Positions 1-5,025 of a stretch of DNA of 5,025 nucleotides are shown piece by piece (the first letter of the stretch is position 1; the number at the start of each line of letters is the position of its first letter). The notes beneath the pieces were generated by a model that worked only from the letters and a program-made list of their open reading frames with translations, was not told the origin of the DNA and did no database searches. The DNA is from Chloroflexota bacterium (GTDB taxonomy: Bacteria; Chloroflexota; Anaerolineae; Anaerolineales; Anaerolineaceae): contig JAAZIH010000121.1 in the NCBI GenBank assembly GCA_012800995.1, positions 1 through 5,025 on the forward strand, written 5' to 3'. A program made the translations under genes and the position numbers.

Positions 1-143
1 ACACAACAAGTATTCACGAATATACAATCCGCTTCTTCTGCTTTTGAGACAACATTATCTCCATCTGAGATATGCTTCATTGCCATCAGGTCAATTTCGG
101 CTTGATTTAGCCGACAACCAACCATATCAAAAAAAACTTTCAT
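1..143 (-). CDS. mtaB: tRNA methylthiotransferase, MiaB/MtaB family (5' end only)
   Basis: This is the N-terminal 47 residues of a radical-SAM methylthiotransferase; the rest lies beyond base 1. It begins MKVFFDMVGCRLNQAEID and reaches NTCCV at the window edge. GC(R/K)xNxxE near residue 10 and NTC near residue 46 are the first two conserved cysteine sites of the UPF0004 domain, where Cys10 and Cys46 would bind the auxiliary 4Fe-4S cluster. Family members (MtaB, MiaB, RimO) add a methylthio group to t6A37 or i6A37 of tRNA, or to ribosomal protein S12. The GCRLNQ(A/Y)E form fits the MtaB branch best, but the radical-SAM CxxxCxxC motif and TRAM domain are outside the window, so the subfamily is inferred. 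The ATG (143-141) shares a base with the stop of the upstream lipoprotein gene (TGATG). No clear Shine-Dalgarno is visible before it, so translation probably depends on re-initiation. Confidence 0.85.
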   Translation of the reverse strand, partial: MKVFFDMVGCRLNQAEIDLMAMKHISDGDNVVSKAEEADCIFVNTCC

Positions 144-811
144 CAGGGTTTTACAACAAGGAACTTGTTAAAAAGGGCTGAAGCGCCACCATCGGAGGAG
201 GTCTCGAGAAACAGTCCGAGTTCACCAATAGTAAAGCTTTCATCCTTAACGGTAATCAAATCTGTTCCATTTACATTTAGGCTAAGGGTGTCTCCAACAC
301 AAGCAGCAATAAGACTGTTGACTGAATCTTCTGATTTTATCAAGTCAGAATGGATATATTGGTCACCAGATATCATGGATGATTTTCCATTTTCTACTTT
401 TATTATGCCTGCGTAACCATCCGACGAAATACTAAATGCATAATAATTCTGCTTATCCAGATAGCGACAAATTAAGCCGAAACTTGTATCATTCGACCCA
501 GTAATCTTTTGAATATCGACGCTAAACTTTGCATCGGAGAAAACTTTTCCACTTGTCGAAACAGTCCGTCCATCAGGAGGATTTACAGAAACAAAATAAC
601 CTTGTGGGGAATAGAGTTTGAGTTCATAAACATTATTAACTTCTTCCCAATTACTTTTTGCATTTGAAAAATTCTCAGTCAGAAGGATAGTGCCAGATTG
701 ATTCCAGGGCAATATGTCCTGGCTAATCTTGCCGTCATGAAAATACGCGCAAGCACTTAAAACAATTGATAGAAATAATATAATGAAGATTGTATTTCGT
801 ATTTTCTTCAT
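143..811 (-). CDS. Secreted lipoprotein with laminin-G/concanavalin-like domain
   Basis: A 222-residue protein of unknown specific function. It starts with a typical lipoprotein signal: two lysines and an arginine, a hydrophobic run (about residues 7-18), then the lipobox LSAC with the lipidated cysteine at 21. The mature part from about residue 42 (ILLTENFSNAKSNW) to the C-terminus looks like a single beta-sandwich of the LamG/DUF1080 (3-keto-disaccharide hydrolase-like) type. Landmarks are FGLICRYLDKQNYYAFSIS, then DGYAGIIKV, then ACVGDTLSLNVNG and GELGLFLET. Such domains are frequent in secreted Chloroflexota proteins and are thought to bind carbohydrate or other surface ligands; no catalytic residues can be assigned. 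The protein should be anchored to the outer face of the membrane. Its stop codon overlaps the start of the tRNA methylthiotransferase gene. The region before the ATG has only weak Shine-Dalgarno candidates (AGGAAA about 19 bases and GAAGTGG about 8 bases upstream). Confidence 0.8.
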   Translation of the reverse strand: MKKIRNTIFIILFLSIVLSACAYFHDGKISQDILPWNQSGTILLTENFSNAKSNWEEVNNVYELKLYSPQGYFVSVNPPDGRTVSTSGKVFSDAKFSVDIQKITGSNDTSFGLICRYLDKQNYYAFSISSDGYAGIIKVENGKSSMISGDQYIHSDLIKSEDSVNSLIAACVGDTLSLNVNGTDLITVKDESFTIGELGLFLETSSDGGASALFNKFLVVKP

Positions 812-841
812 AATAACGCCACTTCGTTTTTCCTGATAAAG

Positions 842-1019
842 TTAGCCCCGCTATGCCGTGTGCAGGGTGGTTTTGAACCTGCTAATAAGCAGGATGATCC
901 TACTTTCAGGCTCGGTCTTGACTATAAAGTGTCTATCACGTCACCAGAAAAAGTTCGGATCCTTTTTGTAGGTGTTGGCCCAAAACTTGTTTGCTACATC
1001 ACGTACACAGCAGGGTACT
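842..1019 (+). ncRNA. ssrS: Probable 6S RNA
   Basis: This gene-free stretch folds as one long rod, as 6S RNA does, and its length (about 178 nt) matches. The closing stem pairs 843-860 with 1000-1017 (UA, CCC, GCU, UG and CGUG blocks with single mismatches or bulges between them). Next, GGUUUUG (869-875) pairs with CAAAACUU (981-988). A central bubble follows, whose 5' strand holds a small hairpin, CCUGCU (878-883) with AGCAGG (888-893). Then CCUAC (899-903) pairs with GUAGG (968-972), and an apical region includes UGAC (919-922) with GUCA (940-943). A closed stem, a bubble with a 5'-strand hairpin and an apical arm make the promoter-mimic layout that lets 6S RNA bind sigma70-RNA polymerase and repress transcription in stationary phase. 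The ends are approximate. The open frame at 860-1063 is read as chance. I recognise the fold and general sequence style but could not run a covariance search. Confidence 0.72.
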
Positions 1020-1036
1020 TATTTTATACCACATTT

Positions 1037-1064
1037 TTGTTCATTTATTATATTGTGAGATAAT
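1037..1064 (+). promoter_or_regulatory. Candidate promoter for thpR-rsfS
   Basis: A -10 hexamer GATAAT (1059-1064) is preceded by a TG at 1056-1057, giving an extended -10. A weak -35, TTGTTC (1037-1042), lies 16 bases upstream. Transcription would begin near 1071, leaving a leader of about 11 bases that still contains the GAGG ribosome-binding site of thpR. The -35 matches only three of six consensus positions, and read-through from the 6S RNA gene is an alternative. Confidence 0.35.
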
Positions 1065-1081
1065 CATTTTGAGGATTGATT

Positions 1082-1660
1082 ATGAAAAACAATAAGAGAA
1101 TGTTCATAGCTATTGCATTTAATAGAGAAATAGTTGCTCAATTCATCAAAGCTGCGAATGTTTTCCGCGAGCAAATTCCAGATAAAGCAATTAGATGGAC
1201 CGCCCCATCTTCGCTCCATCTGACAATCTGCTTTCTTGGTGAGAGAGATGCTTCGTTAATTCCTAATATTGTTAATGCGTTAGATCAAAGTGTTATCAAT
1301 CAACAGCCTTTTAAGGTTCAGTTTAAAGGATTGGGGGTTTTTCCAGAAAAAGGCAAAGCACGTGTTTTGTGGATTGGCATTGATGACACACAAAATATAA
1401 GATCCCTTTACAATGTCACTTTAAGAAAATTATTGGGCATAATGAATATTGAACGTCCTCGTTTTTCTCCTCATGTCACTATTGCACGCATTGGTAACAA
1501 TCTAAAAAAGGATACTTTTGAAGACATTTCGCTTCTTACTGCAAAACACAGAGACAGATTATTTGGAAAGATGATGGTTGAAAAAGTGACTCTTTTTGAG
1601 AGTGAATTATTGCCTTCTGGCCCGAGATATAGTGTTATTCACGAATCGATGCTAAAATAG
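1082..1660 (+). CDS. thpR: RNA 2',3'-cyclic phosphodiesterase ThpR (2H family)
   Basis: A 192-residue cytoplasmic enzyme of the 2H phosphoesterase (LigT/ThpR) family, which opens 2',3'-cyclic phosphates on RNA ends and in vitro can make 2'-5' RNA ligations. Family length is about 175-200. Both catalytic HxTx motifs are present: H46-L-T48 in SSLHLTICFLGE and H131-V-T133 in RFSPHVTIARI. Between them sits the typical GVFPEKGKARVLWIGI strand pair. The C-terminus ends with the family's FESELLPSGPRYSVI segment. I place the start at ATG 1082, because GAGG (1071-1074) lies seven bases before it. An in-frame TTG at 1076 would sit too close to that site. The gene is followed after 31 bases by rsfS on the same strand, a likely operon of RNA- and ribosome-related functions. 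All key residues are intact. Confidence 0.93.
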   Translation: MKNNKRMFIAIAFNREIVAQFIKAANVFREQIPDKAIRWTAPSSLHLTICFLGERDASLIPNIVNALDQSVINQQPFKVQFKGLGVFPEKGKARVLWIGIDDTQNIRSLYNVTLRKLLGIMNIERPRFSPHVTIARIGNNLKKDTFEDISLLTAKHRDRLFGKMMVEKVTLFESELLPSGPRYSVIHESMLK

Positions 1661-1681
1661 TCTTAAAACACACATATGAAA

Positions 1682-1688
1682 GAGGTGA
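1682..1688 (+). promoter_or_regulatory. Ribosome-binding site of rsfS
   Basis: GAGGTGA is an unbroken match to the anti-Shine-Dalgarno end of 16S rRNA. The last G of GAGG is six bases before the CTG at 1692. This site decides the start of rsfS: the TGA inside it (1686-1688) is in frame with rsfS, so the coding region cannot begin further upstream. Confidence 0.75.
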
Positions 1689-1691
1689 AAG

Positions 1692-2036
1692 CTGGAACCA
1701 ATTGAACTTTCAAGAAAAATAGCCAATGTTCTCGAGGAAAAACTCGCTGAGAATATTCTCATTTTAGACATATCCGATATTTCTGATTTTACAGATTGCT
1801 TTGTAATAGCAACAGCGTCAAGCCCACGTTTGTTACGTAGTCTCATAAAGGCAATTGACGAGGAAATTAAAGAACAAACAGGATATAACCCAATAATTGA
1901 AGGCGCGAATAACGAAGATTGGGTTGTTATGGACTATGCTTACGTTGTTGTGCACCTCTTTTCTGAAGACGCACGTAATTATTACGACATTGAAGAACTT
2001 TGGGAAGCTGGTAAAGTTGTATTAAGCTTGCAGTAA
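1692..2036 (+). CDS. rsfS: Ribosomal silencing factor RsfS, CTG start
   Basis: RsfS (RsfA/YbeB/Iojap family) binds ribosomal protein uL14 on the 50S subunit and blocks joining with 30S, lowering translation in starvation. Read from CTG 1692 the protein is 114 residues, the usual length, beginning (M)EPIELSRKIANVLEEK. Family landmarks follow: ENILILDISDISDFTDCFVIATA (about 20-42), then SPRLLRSLIKAI. Next come W77, D81 (DWVVMDY), VVVHLFSEDARNYYDIEELW with H88, F90 and R95, and W104. There is no in-frame ATG, GTG or TTG between the in-frame stop at 1686-1688 and a TTG at 1830, which would remove the first 46 residues and the core strand. CTG fits both the ribosome-binding site and the expected N-terminus; an ATT at 1701 is a less well-spaced alternative. 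It follows thpR by 31 bases, and its stop codon lies inside the downstream inverted repeat. Confidence 0.9.
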   Translation: MEPIELSRKIANVLEEKLAENILILDISDISDFTDCFVIATASSPRLLRSLIKAIDEEIKEQTGYNPIIEGANNEDWVVMDYAYVVVHLFSEDARNYYDIEELWEAGKVVLSLQ

Positions 2037-2056
2037 AACCATACTGCAAGCTTAAT
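2021..2056. terminator. Perfect inverted repeat, likely two-way terminator between rsfS and bcp
   Basis: Arm 2021-2035 is the exact reverse complement of arm 2042-2056 (15 bp, core AAGCTTGCAGTA), with a six-base loop AAACCA. It lies between two convergent genes, starts inside the last codons of rsfS (the TAA is 2034-2036) and ends 17 bases before the bcp stop. Neither side has a long T run: the plus side has only TATTTT at 2064-2069, and the minus side has none. It may therefore pause or process transcripts rather than be a textbook rho-independent terminator. Confidence 0.65.
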
Positions 2057-2073
2057 ATTCTCGTATTTTCCCC

Positions 2074-2532
2074 TTATTCAAACAGGGCTAAAACAGTTTT
2101 TGCATGATCTTGGGGTTTTACTTTCACCATGATATGAATTATTTTGCCATCTTTATCAATGATGAAGGTTGTGCGTTCCATACCCATATACTCTCGTCCC
2201 ATCATCTTTTTTAGCACCCAAACACCATATTTTTCAGCAACAAGATGTTCTGTATCAGCTAAAAGTGTGAACGGTAAGCTGTATTTCTCTTGAAATTTTG
2301 CATGTGATTTCACACTGTCTTTACTTACACCAAGCACAACAATACCCTTTTGCTTATATTCAGCAAAACTATCTCTAAAGCTACAGGCTTGGGTTGTACA
2401 GCCTGGGGTATTATCTTTTGGATAAAAGTAAAGAACGACTGGCTTTCCCAGATAATCAGATAGTTTGTGGGTTGCTCCATTTTGATCTTGTAGTTCGAAG
2501 TCAGGTGCTTTTTCTCCAATTGAAGGTTTCAT
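2074..2532 (-). CDS. bcp: Thiol peroxidase Bcp/PrxQ (peroxiredoxin)
   Basis: A 152-residue thioredoxin-fold peroxiredoxin that reduces hydrogen peroxide and organic hydroperoxides using thioredoxin; it has no signal peptide, so it is cytoplasmic. The N-terminal IGEKAPDFELQDQNG is typical. The active site DNTPGCTTQAC gives the peroxidatic Cys45 (with Pro38 and Thr42) and the resolving Cys50 five residues on, the arrangement of atypical 2-Cys PrxQ enzymes. The conserved Arg120 is in MERTTFIIDKDGKI. The length is normal for the family and nothing is missing. A strong Shine-Dalgarno (AAGGAG on the minus strand, around 2538-2543) lies five bases before the ATG. The gene follows the UbiA-like membrane protein gene by 21 bases and is probably co-transcribed with it, although its own good ribosome-binding site would support independent translation. 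Confidence 0.95.
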   Translation of the reverse strand: MKPSIGEKAPDFELQDQNGATHKLSDYLGKPVVLYFYPKDNTPGCTTQACSFRDSFAEYKQKGIVVLGVSKDSVKSHAKFQEKYSLPFTLLADTEHLVAEKYGVWVLKKMMGREYMGMERTTFIIDKDGKIIHIMVKVKPQDHAKTVLALFE

Positions 2533-2553
2533 GTCTACTCCTTTTTGATGTTA

Positions 2554-3420
2554 TTAAATTAAAGTGTTGAAAACAAAAAGATAGATAAAACTTAATGTTT
2601 GTAAATAAGCTGTTGCTTTTATCAGTCGATAATTCGGCTTCATACCTAATGAAAGACGATGCAATTGATACATCTCAACCAAACTTATAAGAGGAATAAG
2701 TAATAAAGTCCATTGATAATGAAATGAACCAGAAAAATAAAGGTATGCACCAAGGGATAAATAACTCAACAAGATAAGAATATTGTGAAGATTTATGGTT
2801 TGATGAATGCCTGTTTTTGGAATAAGAGTTGATTTTCGTTCTTCTGGTCTTTTAGCGTACATTGGAAATTCAAGCGCGACAAATGAAGCAGCAGATAAGA
2901 AAAATAGTGGCATAGCAAGTAGATAATGCTCACTTGAAATAGGAACTGCTTGCAATGAAACCCCAAAAACAAGTAAAAGCGGTGAAATAATAAGGCTCTT
3001 GATTAACCAATCAATAAGCTCACTAATGTGGATTATTTGATTGTTTGTTTGAATAAAAGTCAGCAGAAATATAAGTCCAATCCATATGAGATTGATACCG
3101 ATGAGAACTTGTCTCTGCAGTAAGAAATAGCTGCATGTGAGAATGATTGCCAGTAAAACCATAAGTGGAAAGTAATGTTGTGCTTTATGGCTTGATTCGC
3201 CTTTTCTGTACGGTCTTGATCTGTTTTTGTTGCCAAGCATCTGTGAATAACGTTGAGCTATATGCATAGCATAAAATAAAATAATTCCGGCAATAAAAGC
3301 GACAAAGTCCCAGTTTTTCACAGCTGCTTTGCTCAAGAAACTACCAGTCAAATAGGAACCAAAAGCAACGATAAAAAAGAACCCATCGTCTTTTATATCT
3401 TTGACAAAAAATGTTTTCAT
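2554..3420 (-). CDS. Integral membrane protein, degenerate UbiA prenyltransferase-like
   Basis: A 288-residue, very hydrophobic protein with about eight or nine membrane segments (roughly 13-30, 38-55, 84-101, 105-122, 137-157, 166-183, 212-229, 236-250 and 269-286). The size, helix number and two polar loops match UbiA-family aromatic prenyltransferases. The loop after helix 2 (SQMLGNKNRSRPYRKGE, about 59-75) sits where the NDxxDxxxD motif normally is. The loop at 183-204 (ALEFPMYAKRPEERKSTLIPKTG) resembles the second motif followed by K(S/R)TL..xxG. In both, the magnesium-binding aspartates are absent, with only E184, E193 and E194 nearby. It may be a non-catalytic relative or a very divergent enzyme, and I do not assign a substrate. 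No Shine-Dalgarno is visible; the upstream promoter suggests a leaderless message. It is the first gene of a pair with bcp. Confidence 0.5.
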   Translation of the reverse strand: MKTFFVKDIKDDGFFFIVAFGSYLTGSFLSKAAVKNWDFVAFIAGIILFYAMHIAQRYSQMLGNKNRSRPYRKGESSHKAQHYFPLMVLLAIILTCSYFLLQRQVLIGINLIWIGLIFLLTFIQTNNQIIHISELIDWLIKSLIISPLLLVFGVSLQAVPISSEHYLLAMPLFFLSAASFVALEFPMYAKRPEERKSTLIPKTGIHQTINLHNILILLSYLSLGAYLYFSGSFHYQWTLLLIPLISLVEMYQLHRLSLGMKPNYRLIKATAYLQTLSFIYLFVFNTLI

Positions 3421-3426
3421 AAATCC

Positions 3427-3455
3427 ATTTTAACATAATGAAAATCGCTTTTCAA
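3427..3455 (-). promoter_or_regulatory. Promoter of the UbiA-like gene (leaderless)
   Basis: On the minus strand, TTGAAA (3455-3450) and TAAAAT (3432-3427) are separated by exactly 17 bases, and a TG at 3435-3434 makes an extended -10. Each hexamer matches five of six consensus positions. Only GGATTT separates the -10 from the ATG at 3420, so the expected start of transcription is at the A of the start codon. It is interleaved with the plus-strand promoter. Confidence 0.6.
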
Positions 3456-3467
3456 AAATGTTATAAT
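3438..3467 (+). promoter_or_regulatory. Promoter of the beta-helix protein gene (near-leaderless)
   Basis: A perfect TATAAT (3462-3467) is preceded by TG at 3459-3460 (extended -10). The -35, ATGAAA (3438-3443), is 18 bases upstream and weaker (four of six). Transcription would start near 3474, about two bases before the ATG at 3476. No Shine-Dalgarno precedes that ATG, and an in-frame stop (TAA, 3464-3466) lies within the -10, so no earlier start is possible. Confidence 0.55.
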
Positions 3468-3475
3468 ACGCTCCA

Positions 3476-5025
3476 ATGACTAAGAATAATCACTACATAC
3501 ACATAATTACATTCTGCTTGCTTGTCTTCGTTGGACTTATGCTACTGTTTAAGATTAGTACTGTAAACGCCACAGACCCCTCTTATGTACTAACCACAAC
3601 CCCTCCCACCCGAACACAAATCGAATTGTTTGTTGCTACAACAAAAGAAGAATGTGATAGCCTCACTGAGAATACCTGTTTTTATAATGATGACGATATG
3701 GACGAAGTTTTTGGCGGAGGTACAGGACTTAGATCTGCTATTGAGTATGCTAAAACGGAAGGGCTTTCCAACGTTCTAATAAATATCTTCGGAAATTACC
3801 TAATAAAAGAAAACACCGTTCTGATTGATTATCCAGTTGTTATTCAGGGAATGTCGAATGCTTCTATCTCTACAAAGAATCCTAACTGTGAGAACCCAAT
3901 GCTTCGTTTAGAGGATGAGGTGATAATAAAAGATTTAAAAATAAATGATGGGATCGGGTTTTGTGATAATTTGTCAAGAGATTTGATTGTTGTAAACTCA
4001 CCCCGAGATGTACTCATCCGCAACACAAGTTTAAGCCACGGTAAAAACGCAATTATTTACCAGGGAAATATCGGTAATTTAAGTGTCATTTTTAACAATA
4101 TACATGACAACGATCAATTTGCGCTTGTTGGCAATAATGACTCAAATTCTGGAAAAATAAAGGTGATTGGAAACAGAATTATTGAAAACAATGGTCATTA
4201 TGCTCAAGTTGATTGTGGAAAAGAAACGAAAAGCAATGTGGACCACAACTATTGGGGCTTGAATCAATTACCAACTGATAATACTGTGTCCTGTTTGCCA
4301 GATGATTCAAAGAGACTTGGTGCTGAGCCAAAAGTACTCAATGCCGGAATAGCTGGCGATTATATTGATCTCGATACTACTTATTCCTTACCAGTGTTAG
4401 GTACATTCTCCGCCAAGTCCAATAAATCTGATGATAGATTATTTGTCATTGATCATGATAATATGCTTCCATTTCAAGCCATGATGCCACAGAATTATGA
4501 ATTTACTATGTGCGGATCTTTTTATGACGTCTTTATGGATGAAAGCTCAACAAGCGAAGAAGTCTTTATGCAGTTTTCATATACCAATTCCCGTTGTATG
4601 ACCGCTATAGAATCTCAATTTGCTTGTGGTTCAAATGACCTAAGTAAAATTCCATTAATGTGGCATGATCCAAAGTATGAGCTCACTGCTGGCTTTGATA
4701 ATGTGAGTGGCAAACCTGAAGGTAAAGGTAATTTTGACGGTCAGACAGTAAACTGTAATACCAGTAAGCAAATAATTGAGGCTAAAATTAACCGCAACTT
4801 TTTAAATCGTCCGAATCTCGTTGATGATTTAATCTATACACCTTTTACAATTGGTTTTGATAAAGCTGTAACAATATCATTTGAAACAAGCGATGTTAAA
4901 AGTTCTTCTATAACCCTCAATTGGACAACTTTTAGTGAGGCAAATACTGACCATTTTATTCTTTACCGGGTTAAAGATTCTGGCAGTGATTTCGAACCTC
5001 TTCCAAACAAGTTTCTTTCAAAAGG
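3476..5025 (+). CDS. Secreted right-handed beta-helix protein with FN3-like segment (3' end missing)
   Basis: An open frame of 516 codons runs off the window without a stop. It starts at the only available ATG. Residues 1-32 form a signal peptide: a hydrophobic stretch at about 8-27, with likely cleavage after VNA (32). Residues of about 80-265 look like a parallel beta-helix of the pectate-lyase/NosD type, beginning with GGGTGLRSAIEYA (residues about 80-92). They continue in short repeating strands such as VLIDYPVVIQG, EVIIKDLKIND, DVLIRNTSLSHG, LSVIFNNIHDND and IKVIGNRIIENNG. DHNYWG (256-261) is the motif that often closes such helices. About 290-470 is an unassigned Cys-containing region. 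From about 465, SSSITLNWTTFSEANTDHFILYR looks like the start of a fibronectin III-type domain. The protein is probably surface-exposed or released and may act on or bind polysaccharide. No catalytic residues can be named. It is divergent from the UbiA-like gene. Confidence 0.8.
   Translation, partial: MTKNNHYIHIITFCLLVFVGLMLLFKISTVNATDPSYVLTTTPPTRTQIELFVATTKEECDSLTENTCFYNDDDMDEVFGGGTGLRSAIEYAKTEGLSNVLINIFGNYLIKENTVLIDYPVVIQGMSNASISTKNPNCENPMLRLEDEVIIKDLKINDGIGFCDNLSRDLIVVNSPRDVLIRNTSLSHGKNAIIYQGNIGNLSVIFNNIHDNDQFALVGNNDSNSGKIKVIGNRIIENNGHYAQVDCGKETKSNVDHNYWGLNQLPTDNTVSCLPDDSKRLGAEPKVLNAGIAGDYIDLDTTYSLPVLGTFSAKSNKSDDRLFVIDHDNMLPFQAMMPQNYEFTMCGSFYDVFMDESSTSEEVFMQFSYTNSRCMTAIESQFACGSNDLSKIPLMWHDPKYELTAGFDNVSGKPEGKGNFDGQTVNCNTSKQIIEAKINRNFLNRPNLVDDLIYTPFTIGFDKAVTISFETSDVKSSSITLNWTTFSEANTDHFILYRVKDSGSDFEPLPNKFLSK

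Noticed and set aside
165..416. Open frame on the strand opposite the lipoprotein gene.
   Set aside because: A shadow of the lipoprotein coding sequence, which has a clear lipobox and domain pattern.
1014..1040. GGTA...TACC followed by ATTTTT, a possible terminator for the 6S-like RNA.
   Set aside because: A four-base-pair stem is too weak to support, and it competes with the closing stem of the RNA.
860..1063. A 67-codon plus-strand open frame.
   Set aside because: It lies almost wholly within the 6S-like structured RNA, has no ribosome-binding site and resembles no protein family.
1676..1705. A nine-codon ATG frame overlapping the rsfS start (possible leader peptide).
   Set aside because: It has no ribosome-binding site and no regulatory codon pattern; the GAGGTGA within it serves rsfS.
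1830..2036. A short plus-strand frame starting at TTG 1830.
   Set aside because: It is only the C-terminal two thirds of rsfS; the conserved N-terminal part is open and in frame back to CTG 1692.
3844..4026. Minus-strand open frame inside the beta-helix gene.
   Set aside because: A shadow of a 516-codon uninterrupted plus-strand frame with a signal peptide and helix repeats.

Overview
This is an AT-rich bacterial window holding four housekeeping genes, three poorly characterised genes and one probable small RNA. The best guess for the organism is a low-GC member of Chloroflexota (Anaerolineae-like). That rests mainly on the style of the secreted proteins: a lipoprotein with a laminin-G/concanavalin-like fold carrying FGLICRY...NYYAF-type signatures, and a beta-helix protein with an FN3-like tail. 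No 16S rRNA or other phylogenetic marker is present, so the assignment is tentative.

Left block (1-811, minus strand): a lipoprotein gene runs leftwards into the first 47 codons of a MiaB/MtaB-type tRNA methylthiotransferase, which leaves the window. The two overlap as TGATG, so they are probably translationally coupled. About 30 bases upstream of the lipoprotein start, on the opposite strand, lies a stretch of about 178 nt (842-1019). It folds into one long interrupted hairpin with a 6S RNA-like architecture.

Middle block (1082-2036, plus strand): thpR (2H RNA ligase/2',3'-cyclic phosphodiesterase) and rsfS (ribosomal silencing factor) form a two-gene RNA/ribosome operon with a 31-base gap. 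The rsfS gene has no in-frame ATG, GTG or TTG near its beginning. A good Shine-Dalgarno points to a CTG start at 1692. A perfect 15-bp inverted repeat spans the rsfS stop codon and separates it from the convergent block.

Right block (2074-3420, minus strand): a nine-helix-like membrane protein resembling a degenerate UbiA prenyltransferase is followed by bcp (thiol peroxidase of the PrxQ type), 21 bases apart. From 3476 to the window end on the plus strand there is a long open frame with no stop in the window. It encodes a secreted right-handed beta-helix protein with an FN3-like segment. The 55-base gap between the divergent genes contains two interleaved promoters, each placed so that the transcript would begin at, or within a couple of bases of, the start codon (leaderless mRNAs).

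I see no mobile element, CRISPR array, phage gene or tRNA, and no clear evidence of a new multi-gene system. The most unusual items are the CTG start, the paired leaderless promoters, the UbiA-like protein that has lost its metal-binding aspartates, and the secreted beta-helix protein.
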